A stretch of 42,098 nt of DNA, from assembly GCF_002932875.1 (NCBI RefSeq), contig NZ_PSWS01000068.1, positions 1-42,098 on the forward strand. Reading direction: 5' to 3'. How positions within the stretch are numbered: the first letter of the stretch is position 1; the number at the start of each line of letters is the position of its first letter. Source of the stretch: Rathayibacter tritici. Its GTDB lineage: Bacteria; Actinomycetota; Actinomycetes; Actinomycetales; Microbacteriaceae. Of the stretch, positions 7,818-16,230 are shown in pieces. The notes below the pieces were generated by a model that was not told where the DNA came from, did not search any database, and saw only the letters and a program-made list of their open reading frames with translations. The translations under genes were made by a program, and so were the position numbers.

Positions 7818-8837
7818 ATGGGGACGAGACTGGTGAAAACCGCTGTGGCGGTGGTCGTGGCGATCGCGCTGCTGGTGCTCGCGGCTCCGAGCTTCTTCGG
7901 GATCGCCCGCGAGGCGCCGTTCGCCCAGCTGGTGCCGTTCCGGCTCGCGACCGGTCTGGCCGCCGTCGGGATCGCCGCCGTCTTGGTCGTGATCGCAGCG
8001 CTCGTCGCCCCGGTCCGCCGCCTCGCACTGGTCCTGGCCGCGCTGGCGGTCGTCTTCGCGGTTGTCCTCGCCGGCGTGCAGGGAGTGCGCGGCTACGACT
8101 CCGCTCCCCCGCGTGCCCACCGGCTGGCCGACCTGCGGCTCGCAAGTTGGAACGTCCTGCACGACGGCGTGCCGGTCGAGGCGATCGTCGCCCTGTCGCA
8201 AGAGAAGACGGTCGACGGGCTCGCCCTCCTCGAGGTGTCGCGGACGCGCGCGCAGGACGTCGTCGACGCGCTCGGTGCCGAAGGTGTGCCGATGACCCTG
8301 CATTACGCCGGGTCCGGCGGCGACGACGGCACCGCGCTGCTGCTCTCGCCCTCACTCGGCGCTTACAGCGTCGACACGTCCGCCGTCGTCACCGGAGTAA
8401 CGCCCTCGCTGGTCGCGCGCCCCGACACCCCCGAGCGCCCCGTCCTCGCCGCCGTGCACACGATGGCGCCGGTCCCCTCCCGCCTCGCTGAATGGCGCAA
8501 CGACCTGCTCTCGGTCGCCGCGCTCTGCTCCGCGGAGGAGGACGTCGTCGTCCTCGGCGACCTCAACTCCACCATCGACCACTGGGCGGGGCTGCCCGGC
8601 TCGGCGGCTCTGGGCGGCTGCCGGGACGCCGCAGCGCTGGCGGGCGGCGGCGCACTGGGCACCTGGCCCACGTCCGTCCCGACAGCGCTTGCCGCCCCGA
8701 TCGATCACGTCCTCTTCTCCGGGCGCCGGGAGGTCTCGGGCTACCACGTGGTCGAGGACCGCGACGACGCCGGCAGCGATCACCGCCCCCTGGTCGTGCA
8801 GCTCTCGGTCCGCGGGCTGGTCAAGGATGCATCCTGA
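7818..8837 (+). CDS. Membrane-anchored endonuclease/exonuclease/phosphatase (EEP) family protein
   Basis: A 339-aa protein with three N-terminal transmembrane helices (residues about 6-28, 41-62 and 69-92) and an extracytoplasmic EEP hydrolase domain from about residue 105. Catalytic signatures are visible: LASWNVLHDG (motif I), LGDLNSTIDHW (the DxN motif) and GSDHRPLVV (the C-terminal SDH motif). Canonical motif II usually has a Glu in QE; here LALLEVSR fits loosely. Related proteins are Mg-dependent phosphodiesterases acting on nucleic acids or lipids, and the substrate here is unknown. A TAACCT -10-like hexamer ends nine bases before the ATG and no Shine-Dalgarno is visible, so the transcript may be leaderless. 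Confidence 0.85.
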   Translation: MGTRLVKTAVAVVVAIALLVLAAPSFFGIAREAPFAQLVPFRLATGLAAVGIAAVLVVIAALVAPVRRLALVLAALAVVFAVVLAGVQGVRGYDSAPPRAHRLADLRLASWNVLHDGVPVEAIVALSQEKTVDGLALLEVSRTRAQDVVDALGAEGVPMTLHYAGSGGDDGTALLLSPSLGAYSVDTSAVVTGVTPSLVARPDTPERPVLAAVHTMAPVPSRLAEWRNDLLSVAALCSAEEDVVVLGDLNSTIDHWAGLPGSAALGGCRDAAALAGGGALGTWPTSVPTALAAPIDHVLFSGRREVSGYHVVEDRDDAGSDHRPLVVQLSVRGLVKDAS

Positions 8838-8918
8838 TGCTCCTCCACAGGCCCTGACACCCGGTCGGCTTCCGCGGCGGCGGCCACGGCCGCCCCGCCG
8901 GGTAAGCGGAGGAGGACA

Positions 8919-10433
8919 ATGGAGGGCATGACGAACACGGAGGAGCGGACCGCCGCTCAGACGCCCGACCCCGCCGCCGCTCCCCGCCCCCGCGCCACCG
9001 CGAACCGCTCCACGACCCCCGCCTCCGACCGCTTCCGCGACTTCATCGCCTCCGGCTGGGCCGAGCGGGAGGAGCCACTGCCCGCCCCGCGCGAGCAGGC
9101 GTCGTTCGCCGCCGCGCGCCGCAAGCGCCTCTCCGCCCTGTATTCCGGCGTCCGGGTGATCGTCCCCGCAGGGCGGCTCAAGCAGCGCGCGAATGACACC
9201 GACTACCCCTTCCGCGCGCACTCGGCCTTCACCTGGCTGACCGGCTGGGGCTCCGACTCCGAGCCGGGCGCCGTCCTCGTGCTCGAACCCGTCGAGTCCG
9301 GCCACAGCGCGACGCTCTACTTCCGCGAGCGCGCCGGCCGCGACTCCGACGAGTTCTACGCGAACCCCGAAATCGGTGAGTTCTGGATCGGGCCGCGTCC
9401 ATCGCTGGCGCAGGTCGCGAGCGACCTCGGCTTCGCCGCGCGCGGGATCGACGAGCTCGACTCCGTCCTCGATGCCCAGGACGGCGTCCCGCTGGCCGTG
9501 CTGCGCGAGGCCGACCCCGCGGTGTCCGGCCGCCTTGACGCGGTCGATGCCGACGAGCGGGCCGACCGCGACGCCGCGCTGGAGCGCGACATCGCCGAGC
9601 TCCGCCTGGTGAAGGATGCCTACGAAATCGCCGAGCTGCGCGCCGCCGTCGATGCGACCGGCCGCGGCTTCGAGGACGTCCTCGCCGACCTGCCCCGCAT
9701 TGTCGCCCACGAGCGCGGCGAGCGCCTGATCGAGGGCGTGTTCAACGGCCGCGCCCGCGCCGACGGCAATACGGTCGGCTACGACACCATCGCCGCCGCC
9801 GGTCCGCACGCCTGCATCCTGCACTGGACCCGAAACGACGGCCCGGTGCGCCCCGGGCAGCTGGTGCTACTGGACGCCGGGGTGGAGCAGGACAGCTACT
9901 ACACGGCCGACATCACGCGCACCTTCCCGGTCGACGGCCAGTACACACCCGCGCAGCGCCAGGTGCACGAAACCGTACGCGAGGCCGCCGACGCCGCTTT
10001 CGCGATCGTCCGCCCCGGCATCCGCTTCCGCGAGGTGCACGCCGCGGCGATGGCGGTCATCGCCCGTCGCACCGCCGAGTGGGGCCTGTTGCCGGTCAGC
10101 GCCGAGGAGGCGCTCGAAGCCGACAACCAGCAGCACCGCCGCTACATGGTCCACGGCACCAGCCACCACCTCGGGCTCGACGTGCACGACTGCGCGCGGG
10201 CTCGGCGCGAGATGTACCTCGACGGCCTGGTTGAGGAGGGCATGGTCTTCACGATCGAGCCGGGCCTCTACTTCCAGCCCGACGACCTCACCGTTCCGGA
10301 GGAGCTGCGCGGCATCGGCGTCCGGATCGAGGACGACGTGCTCGTCACGGCCGACGGCGCCGAGAACCTCTCGGCCGGCATCCCGCGCTCGGCCGACGAG
10401 ATCGAGGCGTGGATGGCGCGACTGGCCCGCTGA
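8919..10433 (+). CDS. Aminopeptidase P family protein (Xaa-Pro aminopeptidase)
   Basis: A 504-aa pita-bread metallopeptidase that removes N-terminal residues ahead of proline. After a Pro/Ala-rich N-terminus, the creatinase-N-like domain (about residues 40-210) contains RLSALYSGVRVIVPAGR and DYPFRAHSAFTWLTG. The catalytic domain holds the five metal ligands in expected motifs: LLDAGVEQDSYYTADITRTFPVDG (two Asp), HGTSHHLGLDVHD (His), FTIEPGLYF (Glu) and GVRIEDDVLVT (Glu). GGAGGAGG lies four bases before the ATG at 8919, a strong ribosome-binding site. A second in-frame ATG lies three codons later. The length is normal for actinobacterial PepP proteins. Confidence 0.93.
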   Translation: MEGMTNTEERTAAQTPDPAAAPRPRATANRSTTPASDRFRDFIASGWAEREEPLPAPREQASFAAARRKRLSALYSGVRVIVPAGRLKQRANDTDYPFRAHSAFTWLTGWGSDSEPGAVLVLEPVESGHSATLYFRERAGRDSDEFYANPEIGEFWIGPRPSLAQVASDLGFAARGIDELDSVLDAQDGVPLAVLREADPAVSGRLDAVDADERADRDAALERDIAELRLVKDAYEIAELRAAVDATGRGFEDVLADLPRIVAHERGERLIEGVFNGRARADGNTVGYDTIAAAGPHACILHWTRNDGPVRPGQLVLLDAGVEQDSYYTADITRTFPVDGQYTPAQRQVHETVREAADAAFAIVRPGIRFREVHAAAMAVIARRTAEWGLLPVSAEEALEADNQQHRRYMVHGTSHHLGLDVHDCARARREMYLDGLVEEGMVFTIEPGLYFQPDDLTVPEELRGIGVRIEDDVLVTADGAENLSAGIPRSADEIEAWMARLAR

Positions 10434-10435
10434 GC

Positions 10436-10449
10436 CGCCCGAGCGGGCG
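10436..10449. terminator. Short hairpin after aminopeptidase P
   Basis: CGCCC-GAGC-GGGCG, a 5-bp perfect stem, begins two bases after the pepP stop codon. It is weak alone but lies ahead of the larger structure at 10472-10506. Confidence 0.35.
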
Positions 10450-10471
10450 AGCCGCCGGCACGGGAAGCGAC

Positions 10472-10506
10472 GTCTGCACAGAATCGGCTCTTTTTGCCGA
10501 GCAGAC
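10472..10506. terminator. Bulged hairpin with T-rich loop between convergent genes
   Basis: The outer stem GTCTGC (10472-10477) pairs with GCAGAC (10501-10506). The inner stem TCGGC (10484-10488) pairs with GCCGA (10496-10500) around a TCTTTTT loop, with a six-base bulge on the left only. It lies between the convergent pepP and amidotransferase genes. A bidirectional terminator is the simplest reading, but the asymmetric bulge and T-rich loop are unusual for one. Confidence 0.5.
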
Positions 10507-10595
10507 CTGCAGAGGAGAGAGGCGAAGACCTTGCCGCGCAACTGATCTTCACCGGCCAGTCTTCACGCTCGTCGGCGCCTCGGGTGTCCGCGCCC

Positions 10596-11348
10596 TCAGG
10601 CGGCGAGGCGCAACGCGAACTCCCCACGAGCGGCGGCCAGCGCCAGCCGGTCGAGCAGTGTCGCGAGCTGACCCGCGGGAGCGTCCGGATCCTCCGGATG
10701 CCACTGCACCCCGAGGAGGGGCGCGCGGCCGTGCTCGACAGCCTCGACCACCCCGTCCTCTGCGCGTGCCACGACCCGCAGGCCGGGAGCCAGCACGTCC
10801 ACGGCCTGGTGGTGCGCGCTCTGCACCGCGAGCGCCTCAGCTCCGAAAAGCCCACCCAGTACGGACCCCGCCACGAGCCCGACCTCGTGCCGGTGCATGC
10901 GCTGGTGCGCGGGAGCGGCCGCGTTGACGTGCTTCGCCTCCGGACCCAGGTCCTGGATCAGCGTGCCGCCCAGGGCGACGTTCATGATCTGGAGTCCGCG
11001 GCAGATGCCGAGCAGGGGCGTGTGCCGTGCCAGCGCCCGGTGCACCACGGCGATCTGCGCGGCGTCGGCATACTCCGCATGGGGGCCCTCGGCCGGGTAT
11101 CCGCGCTCGGCCCCGTACTGCTCAGGAGCGATGTCCTCGCCGCCCGCGAGCACCAGCGCGTCCGCCCCCGCCGTGCGGGCCAGCAACTCCGCCGTGCCCA
11201 GCTCCTCGGCCGCGAAGCGCTCGGCGCGCCAACCCCGCTCGCGGGCGAGGGTCAGGATGCGGCCGTTCAGGATCTGCACGTAGGCGTGGTACTCCTCGCG
11301 GCCCGGCCGCGCGCGGGCGACCTCGACGATGGCGAGCGAGCGAGTCAT
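10596..11348 (-). CDS. Gamma-glutamyl-GABA hydrolase-like class I glutamine amidotransferase (PuuD type)
   Basis: A 250-aa standalone class I glutamine-amidotransferase-like hydrolase. The nucleophile elbow is LLGICRGLQIMNVALGGTLIQDL (Cys in GICRG), and the catalytic His/Glu occur in LLGVQWHPEDPD. The N-terminal ADALVLAGGEDIAPEQYG matches the PuuD/peptidase C26 family, which hydrolyses gamma-glutamyl amides such as gamma-glutamyl-GABA in polyamine breakdown. No polyamine genes are adjacent, so the substrate is uncertain. The ATG at 11348 is chosen because the conserved core starts right after it (MTRSLAIVEVARARPGREEYH); the longer frame adds 16 Arg/Pro-rich residues. Confidence 0.88.
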   Translation of the reverse strand: MTRSLAIVEVARARPGREEYHAYVQILNGRILTLARERGWRAERFAAEELGTAELLARTAGADALVLAGGEDIAPEQYGAERGYPAEGPHAEYADAAQIAVVHRALARHTPLLGICRGLQIMNVALGGTLIQDLGPEAKHVNAAAPAHQRMHRHEVGLVAGSVLGGLFGAEALAVQSAHHQAVDVLAPGLRVVARAEDGVVEAVEHGRAPLLGVQWHPEDPDAPAGQLATLLDRLALAAARGEFALRLAA

Positions 11349-11428
11349 GACTCCATCTTGGGGAGGGTGCCGCCGCCGGTCGAACCCCGGCGTCACGCGG
11401 TGTCACACTCCGGCCGTACGATCACGGA

Positions 11429-12205
11429 GTGACCCCGCCGAGCCCGTCCCTTCCGGAGCGTCTCCAGCACGCACGCGCCGAGGTCTCCGTCCTCGCGGGC
11501 ACGACTCCGGAGCGCCGCGTCCGGCCGCTGCGCGAGGCGACCGAACTCGTGGCTCGGGGCGACACCGCCGATCCCGCCGCCCTGCTCGATGCCGTCGACT
11601 CGCTGATCGGACTGGTGACCCGCGCCGAGGTGCAGCTCAGTACGGTCGAGCGCTCGGTGCGCGACGACCTGGACCGGGCCGCGACACTCTCCGACCTGCG
11701 CACCTCCGCGCAGCTCGCCTCCGCCGCCGACGTCGCGACCGCCTGCGCAACGGCGCAGTCCCTCCTCCTCGATGCCGACGAGGCCCGGTCGGCCGGCGCC
11801 CGCCACGATCCTGCCGCGCTGCTGGTCCTGCTGCTCGACGCCGACTCCGCCCTCGACGCCGTCGTGGCCGGCTACCGGAAGCCGCGCGCCCAGGCCGAGC
11901 GTCAGCTCCTCCTGCTCGATGCGGCGCGTACCGCGGCCCGGCTAGGCGCGGAGTCGGTGCTGCTCCTGGCCCGGGTCCACGGTGGTCGCGTGAGCGCGGC
12001 GCCGCGGATTCTGGCGGAGGAGACGCTCGCCCAGCTCGACGCCGTCGCTCGGCGCGCCGCAGCGGATCCGAGCGGGGCTCTGCTCGACGCCCGATCCGCG
12101 GCGGACCGCGCCTGCTCCGCGCTCGATGAGACGCTGATCGACCTGGACGGCGCGCCCCCGTCGCCGCGCCCCTCGGCCGTGCCAGGAGGCCTACCTGCCG
12201 CGTGA
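11429..12205 (+). CDS. Ala-rich helical hypothetical protein (258 aa)
   Basis: It is almost entirely alpha-helical and rich in Ala, Leu, Asp and Arg, with heptad-like stretches (DAVDSLIGLVTRAEVQLSTVERSVRDDLDRA, LLLLDAARTAARLGAESVLLLARVHGG). There is no signal peptide or membrane span. The pattern recalls the helical C-terminal half of actinobacterial TPM-domain proteins, but no TPM domain is present, so this is inference only. The GTG start at 11429 lies 80 bases from the divergent amidotransferase gene. The arginase-family gene begins 45 bases downstream on the same strand. Confidence 0.65.
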   Translation: MTPPSPSLPERLQHARAEVSVLAGTTPERRVRPLREATELVARGDTADPAALLDAVDSLIGLVTRAEVQLSTVERSVRDDLDRAATLSDLRTSAQLASAADVATACATAQSLLLDADEARSAGARHDPAALLVLLLDADSALDAVVAGYRKPRAQAERQLLLLDAARTAARLGAESVLLLARVHGGRVSAAPRILAEETLAQLDAVARRAAADPSGALLDARSAADRACSALDETLIDLDGAPPSPRPSAVPGGLPAA

Positions 12206-12249
12206 ACGCGGGGGCGCCCGGCCCCGGCGCTCATGCCATAGTGAGATGC

Positions 12250-13083
12250 ATGGCCTCCTTCCTCGTCGTCCCCCAGTGGCAGGGCTCGGCATCGACGCGC
12301 GCGATGCGCCTCGTCGACGGAGCTGAGGCGATCAGGGGCGATCTACCCTCCTCCGCCACCACCGCCCTCGAGGTGCCCACCGAGGCGGGCGACGCGCAGG
12401 ACACCGGCGTCCGCCGCTACGCCTCGATCGCGACCGTCGCCGAGCGGGTGCGGGAGGCTCTCGCCGGTCGCACCGAGCCCGTGATCACGATCGGCGGCGA
12501 CTGCGGCGTCGAGTTCGCGGCGATCGGGCACGCCGTCCGCACTGCTGCGGGCCCGGTCGCGCTGGTGTGGCTCGACGCGCATCCGGATGCACACACGCCC
12601 GACTCTTCCAGCAGCGGTGCGTTCTGCGGCATGGTCCTCGCGGCGGCGCTGGGCCGTGGCGTGGGCGTGCTGAGCGCCGGCGCCGACGAGCGGGTGGCAG
12701 ACGAGAACGTCGTCCTCGCCGGAGTACGCTCCGCTGACGAGGGAGAGCTCGAGCCCCTGGTCGAGCGCGGCGCCGCGGTGATCGCCGCCGACGCCCTCGG
12801 CCCCGAGTCGTTGGTCGCTGCCGTCGAGGCCACGGGTGCCGCCTCCGTGTACGTGCACGTCGATCTGGATGTGCTCGACCCCGCTGATCTCGCCGGCCTG
12901 TTCGACCCGGTGCCCTTCGGAGTCCCCGCCTCCCGGCTCGTGGCGAGCCTGGACGCTCTGCGGGCCCGCTTCCCGCTCGCGGGCGCCGGAGTCACCTCCT
13001 TCGCTCCGTCCTCACCGGCCGCGGCCGAGGACGACCTACCCACGATCCTCCGCCTGCTCGGCGCTCTGTCCCGCGGGGCCTGA
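12250..13083 (+). CDS. Arginase/agmatinase/formimidoylglutamase family protein
   Basis: A 277-aa ureohydrolase-fold enzyme. Metal-binding motifs are in order: GGDCGVE (normally GGDHS), WLDAHPDAHT (the DAHxD motif), SGAFCGM and VHVDLDVLDP (the DxDxxDP motif). Cys replaces the His of the first motif, and the usual SGNxHG site reads SGAFCG, so metal loading or substrate differ from true arginases. Similar variants are common among uncharacterised actinobacterial members. The ATG at 12250 is preferred because the conserved FLVVPQWQG follows; the in-frame ATG at 12202 lies inside the previous gene. Confidence 0.85.
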   Translation: MASFLVVPQWQGSASTRAMRLVDGAEAIRGDLPSSATTALEVPTEAGDAQDTGVRRYASIATVAERVREALAGRTEPVITIGGDCGVEFAAIGHAVRTAAGPVALVWLDAHPDAHTPDSSSSGAFCGMVLAAALGRGVGVLSAGADERVADENVVLAGVRSADEGELEPLVERGAAVIAADALGPESLVAAVEATGAASVYVHVDLDVLDPADLAGLFDPVPFGVPASRLVASLDALRARFPLAGAGVTSFAPSSPAAAEDDLPTILRLLGALSRGA

Positions 13084-13168
13084 GAGACGGCTGCCCATCG
13101 ACGCGCAAGCCCCGGCGCGTGTCGGTGGCACCCGGCAAGATGGTCGGACGCGACCGAGCGGAGGAACG

Positions 13169-13960
13169 ATGAGCGACGAGAGACCGCGCGTGCGCACGGA
13201 ACACCGCGGGGCCGTGCTCGCGATCGTGCTCGACCGGCCGGAGAAGCGCAACGCCGCCGACCTGAGGCTGCTCGCCGAGCTGGCCGCCGCTTACGGCGAA
13301 CTCGACCGCGATCCGCAGCTGCGGGCAGGCGTGCTCCTCGCCGAGGGCGAGCACTTCACGGCCGGGCTCGATCTCGCCGACATCGGACCACGCCTGGGCA
13401 CCGGAGGGCTCGACTTCGTGCCAGAGGGTGGTCTCGACCCGTGGGGGCTGCGCACCCGCCCGGTGAGCAAGCCGGTCGTCGTCGGGCTCCAGGGCACCTG
13501 CCTCACTCTCGGCATCGAGCTCGCCCTCGCGAGCGATGTCGTCCTCGCCGAGCGGTCCACCCGATTCGGACAGATCGAGGTCACCCGCGGCATCCTGCCC
13601 TTCGGCGGAGCGACGCTGCGGTTCCCGCGTGCGGTCGGCTGGGGCGACGCGATGCGCTGGATCCTCACCGGCGACCTCTTCGACGCCGAGGAGGCCCACC
13701 GCATCGGCCTCGTGCAGGAGGTGGTCCCCGACGGCACCGTCGCTGACGCCGCCTCCGCCCTCGCGGCACGGATCGCCGCACAGGCGCCGCTCGCTGTGCA
13801 GGCGGCGCTTGCGAACGCACGGCTCGCGGTCTCCGCCTCCGACGCCGAGGCCGCTGCTGCACTCCCCGGTGCGCTCGCCCGTCTCGCCGCGTCCGAGGAC
13901 GCCCGCATCGGCGCCGAGGCGTTCCTCCGCCGCACGAGTGCGGACTTCACCGGCCGATGA
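13169..13960 (+). CDS. Enoyl-CoA hydratase/isomerase (crotonase) family protein
   Basis: A 263-aa crotonase-fold enzyme. The CoA-binding and oxyanion-hole regions are visible: VLDRPEKRNAADLRLLAELAAAY, EGEHFTAGLDLADI (oxyanion-hole loop) and QGTCLTLGIELALASDVVLAERSTRFGQIEVTRGILPFGGAT. Canonical hydratases have Glu in both catalytic positions. Here the first corresponds to the GTCLTLGIE region and the second to the EVTRGILPFGG loop, so hydratase activity is uncertain and isomerase or hydrolase activity is possible. GAGGAAC just before the ATG at 13169 is a good ribosome-binding site. The stop codon overlaps the next start (ATGA), indicating translational coupling. Confidence 0.9.
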   Translation: MSDERPRVRTEHRGAVLAIVLDRPEKRNAADLRLLAELAAAYGELDRDPQLRAGVLLAEGEHFTAGLDLADIGPRLGTGGLDFVPEGGLDPWGLRTRPVSKPVVVGLQGTCLTLGIELALASDVVLAERSTRFGQIEVTRGILPFGGATLRFPRAVGWGDAMRWILTGDLFDAEEAHRIGLVQEVVPDGTVADAASALAARIAAQAPLAVQAALANARLAVSASDAEAAAALPGALARLAASEDARIGAEAFLRRTSADFTGR

Positions 13961-14325
13961 GCGAGGAAAGCACCGCCGTCACTGCGCCCGGCAGTTCCTC
14001 GCTGGACGCACAGCGGGCGCGGGCGGCGCAGCAGCTCGAGATCCGGCTCCGCTACGGCGACCAGGTGTGGGAGCTGCGCGAAGTCGACCACTTCGCCGTG
14101 TTCTCGCGCCGCAGTACCGCGCGCCGCGCCGGACGCGTTCTCGTGGCCTACGGCTATCAGATCGCTCTCTCACGGCTGCGCCTGCGTCAGGTCCTCGTCG
14201 CCAGCCACTACGCCGCGGTAGACGAGGAGTCGACCACCGCGTTCCTCCGCCAGGTGATCGACGCGGTCGAGAGCCACGGCGGGCGCTACGACGGTTGGCG
14301 CGCCGAGATCGTGCCGGCGCATTGA
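13957..14325 (+). CDS. RraB-like (ribonuclease E inhibitor family) protein
   Basis: A 122-aa protein with the RraB fold signature: [20 protein letters not shown] (strand and helix), then [35 protein letters not shown], ending in the typical GGxYDGW element. In Escherichia coli RraB binds and restrains RNase E. The actinobacterial homologues are not characterised, so regulation of an RNase E/G is inference. The first ~30 residues are flexible. The ATG at 13957 overlaps the TGA of the crotonase gene by four bases, so the two are translationally coupled. Confidence 0.75.
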   Translation: MSEESTAVTAPGSSSLDAQRARAAQQLEIRLRYGDQVWELREVDHFAVFSRRSTARRAGRVLVAYGYQIALSRLRLRQVLVASHYAAVDEESTTAFLRQVIDAVESHGGRYDGWRAEIVPAH

Positions 14326-14383
14326 GCGCCGCGCATTCACCCATCGCGGGGCTGGAGGCCTCCGAGACCCTCAGGGAGACAGC

Positions 14384-15847
14384 ATGAGTAGCACGACGAC
14401 CGACGAGTTCGACGTCATCGTGATCGGAGCGGGCCCGGTCGGCGAGAACCTCGCGGACCGGGCGGTGCAGGGCGGGCTCACCGCCGCTGTCGTCGAGAGC
14501 GAGTTGGTGGGCGGCGAATGCTCCTACTGGGCGTGCATGCCCTCGAAGGCGCTGCTACGCCCGCCGATGGCCCTGCGTGCCGCACGCGATCTGCCCGGCG
14601 CCGCGGAGGCCGTCAGCGGAGGCGTCGACGTCGCCGCGCTCCTGGCTCGCCGCGACTCCTTCACCAGCCATTTCGACGACCACGGCCAGGTGCAGTGGCT
14701 CGAGGGGGCGGGCATCGAACTCGTCCGCGGGCACGGCCGCTTGAGTGGCGAGCGCGAGGTGACCGTCACCGGACCCGACGGCGAGGTGCGCGTGCTCCGC
14801 GCTCGCTCCGCCGTCGCTGTCGCGACCGGCACCACCGCCGTCGTCCCCGACATCCCGGGCCTGCGCGCCGCTTCCCCGTGGACGAGCCGCGAGGCCACCT
14901 CGGCCGAGGAGGTGCCGCCGCGACTCGTCGTGATCGGAGGCGGAGTCGTCGCCACGGAGATGGCGACGGCTTACGCGGGCATGGGCTCCTCCGTCACCCT
15001 GGTCGCGCGCAGCGGGCTCCTCGCGCCATTCGAGCCGTTCGCCGGCGAGCTCGTGGGCGATGCGCTCCGGGGACTCGGCGTCGACCTCCGCCTCGGCGAC
15101 TCGCCTTCCTCGGTCGAACGCCGCTCCGACGGCACCGTCGCAGTGACCCTCGAAGGCGGTGACGTGATCGAGGCCGACCAGGTCCTCGCCGCGACCGGGC
15201 GCGCCCCGCACACCCGCGACATCGGCCTCGAGACGGTCGGGCTCGAGCCCGGCTCGTCGTTGACCGTCGACGACACGATGCTCGTGCTCGCCGCCGACGG
15301 CACTCCCCTCAGCGGCGACCGTCCGTGGCTCTACGGAGTCGGCGACGTCAACCGCCGCGCTCTACTCACCCACCAGGGCAAGTACCAGGCCCGCGCGGCC
15401 GGCGACGTGATCGTCGCCCGCAGCACGGGCGCGGAGGTGCAGGATGCACCCTGGGGTGCGCATGTCGCGACCGCCGACCACGAGGCCGTGCCGCAGGTCG
15501 TCTTCACCGACCCGGAGGTCGCCTCCATCGGCCTCACCGCCGAAGCGGCGGAGAAGGCCGGCTACCGTACCCGCGTCGTCGACTACGAGATCGGCTCCGT
15601 CGCCGGTGCCGCACTCGCCGCGGACGGCTACACGGGCACGGCGCGGATGGTCGTCGACGAGGACCGGAAGGTCGTGCTCGGTGTCACCTTCGTCGGCAAG
15701 GAGGTCGGCGAGCTGATCCACTCCGCGACCATCGCCGTGGTCGGTGAGGTGCCGCTCTCGCGCCTCTGGCACGCGGTGCCGTCCTACCCCACGATCAGCG
15801 AGGTCTGGCTTCGGCTGCTTGAAACCTACGGACGCGACAGCGCGTGA
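14384..15847 (+). CDS. FAD-dependent pyridine nucleotide-disulfide oxidoreductase (Lpd/MerA-like)
   Basis: A 487-aa flavoprotein of the dihydrolipoamide dehydrogenase/mercuric reductase family. The N-terminal FAD-binding site is [14 protein letters not shown]. The redox-active disulfide is Cys46-Cys51 in [13 protein letters not shown]. The NAD(P)-binding site is [21 protein letters not shown], and the second FAD motif is LYGVGDV. The C-terminal dimerisation domain ends [11 protein letters not shown]: the usual catalytic His of HPTxSE is Tyr. Together with the non-standard disulfide loop this points to a substrate other than lipoamide. GGGAGACAGC precedes the ATG. The stop overlaps the next start (GTGA), so coupling is likely. 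Confidence 0.9.
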   Translation: MSSTTTDEFDVIVIGAGPVGENLADRAVQGGLTAAVVESELVGGECSYWACMPSKALLRPPMALRAARDLPGAAEAVSGGVDVAALLARRDSFTSHFDDHGQVQWLEGAGIELVRGHGRLSGEREVTVTGPDGEVRVLRARSAVAVATGTTAVVPDIPGLRAASPWTSREATSAEEVPPRLVVIGGGVVATEMATAYAGMGSSVTLVARSGLLAPFEPFAGELVGDALRGLGVDLRLGDSPSSVERRSDGTVAVTLEGGDVIEADQVLAATGRAPHTRDIGLETVGLEPGSSLTVDDTMLVLAADGTPLSGDRPWLYGVGDVNRRALLTHQGKYQARAAGDVIVARSTGAEVQDAPWGAHVATADHEAVPQVVFTDPEVASIGLTAEAAEKAGYRTRVVDYEIGSVAGAALAADGYTGTARMVVDEDRKVVLGVTFVGKEVGELIHSATIAVVGEVPLSRLWHAVPSYPTISEVWLRLLETYGRDSA

Positions 15848-16230
15848 GCGCCCTCCGTCGGACCGTCGCGAACATCGCCCTGGACCCGGCGATCACTCGG
15901 CCGGGCTACCTCTTCGCCTGCGCGGTCGGGCTCGTCTGGGGCGCCCTGTGGAGCACGGGACCGATCCGGCGCAGCCACGGCCTCGTCGTCTTCACCGGGC
16001 TGCCCTCGTGGGCATTCGGCCGCGGCGGGTCCTGCGTCGGCACCAGTTACCTCACGGGGACGAATGTCTCCGAGCAGGTCCTCGAGCACGAGGCCGTGCA
16101 CAAGGAGCAGTGGCAGCTGTATGGGATGTGGTTCCCGTTCGTGTACACCGTGGCGGGCCGTGATCCGCTGCGCAATCGATTCGAGATCGAGGCAGGCCTC
16201 GAGAAGGGCGGGTATCTCCGTGGTCACTGA
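15844..16230 (+). CDS. Small membrane protein with HEAVH zincin-like motif (128 aa)
   Basis: Family not recognised by name. It has one hydrophobic segment near residues 20-40 (RPGYLFACAVGLVWGALWSTGPI), then a conserved-looking core with LEHEAVHKEQWQLYGMWFPFVYTV and RNRFEIEAGLEKGGY. The HEAVH motif fits the HExxH zinc site of minimal metallopeptidases, and the later E in FEIEAGLEKGG could be a third ligand; peptidase activity is inference. The GTG start at 15844 overlaps the preceding TGA by four bases and the stop overlaps the SDR start region, so it sits inside a tightly coupled cluster. Confidence 0.7.
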   Translation: MSALRRTVANIALDPAITRPGYLFACAVGLVWGALWSTGPIRRSHGLVVFTGLPSWAFGRGGSCVGTSYLTGTNVSEQVLEHEAVHKEQWQLYGMWFPFVYTVAGRDPLRNRFEIEAGLEKGGYLRGH

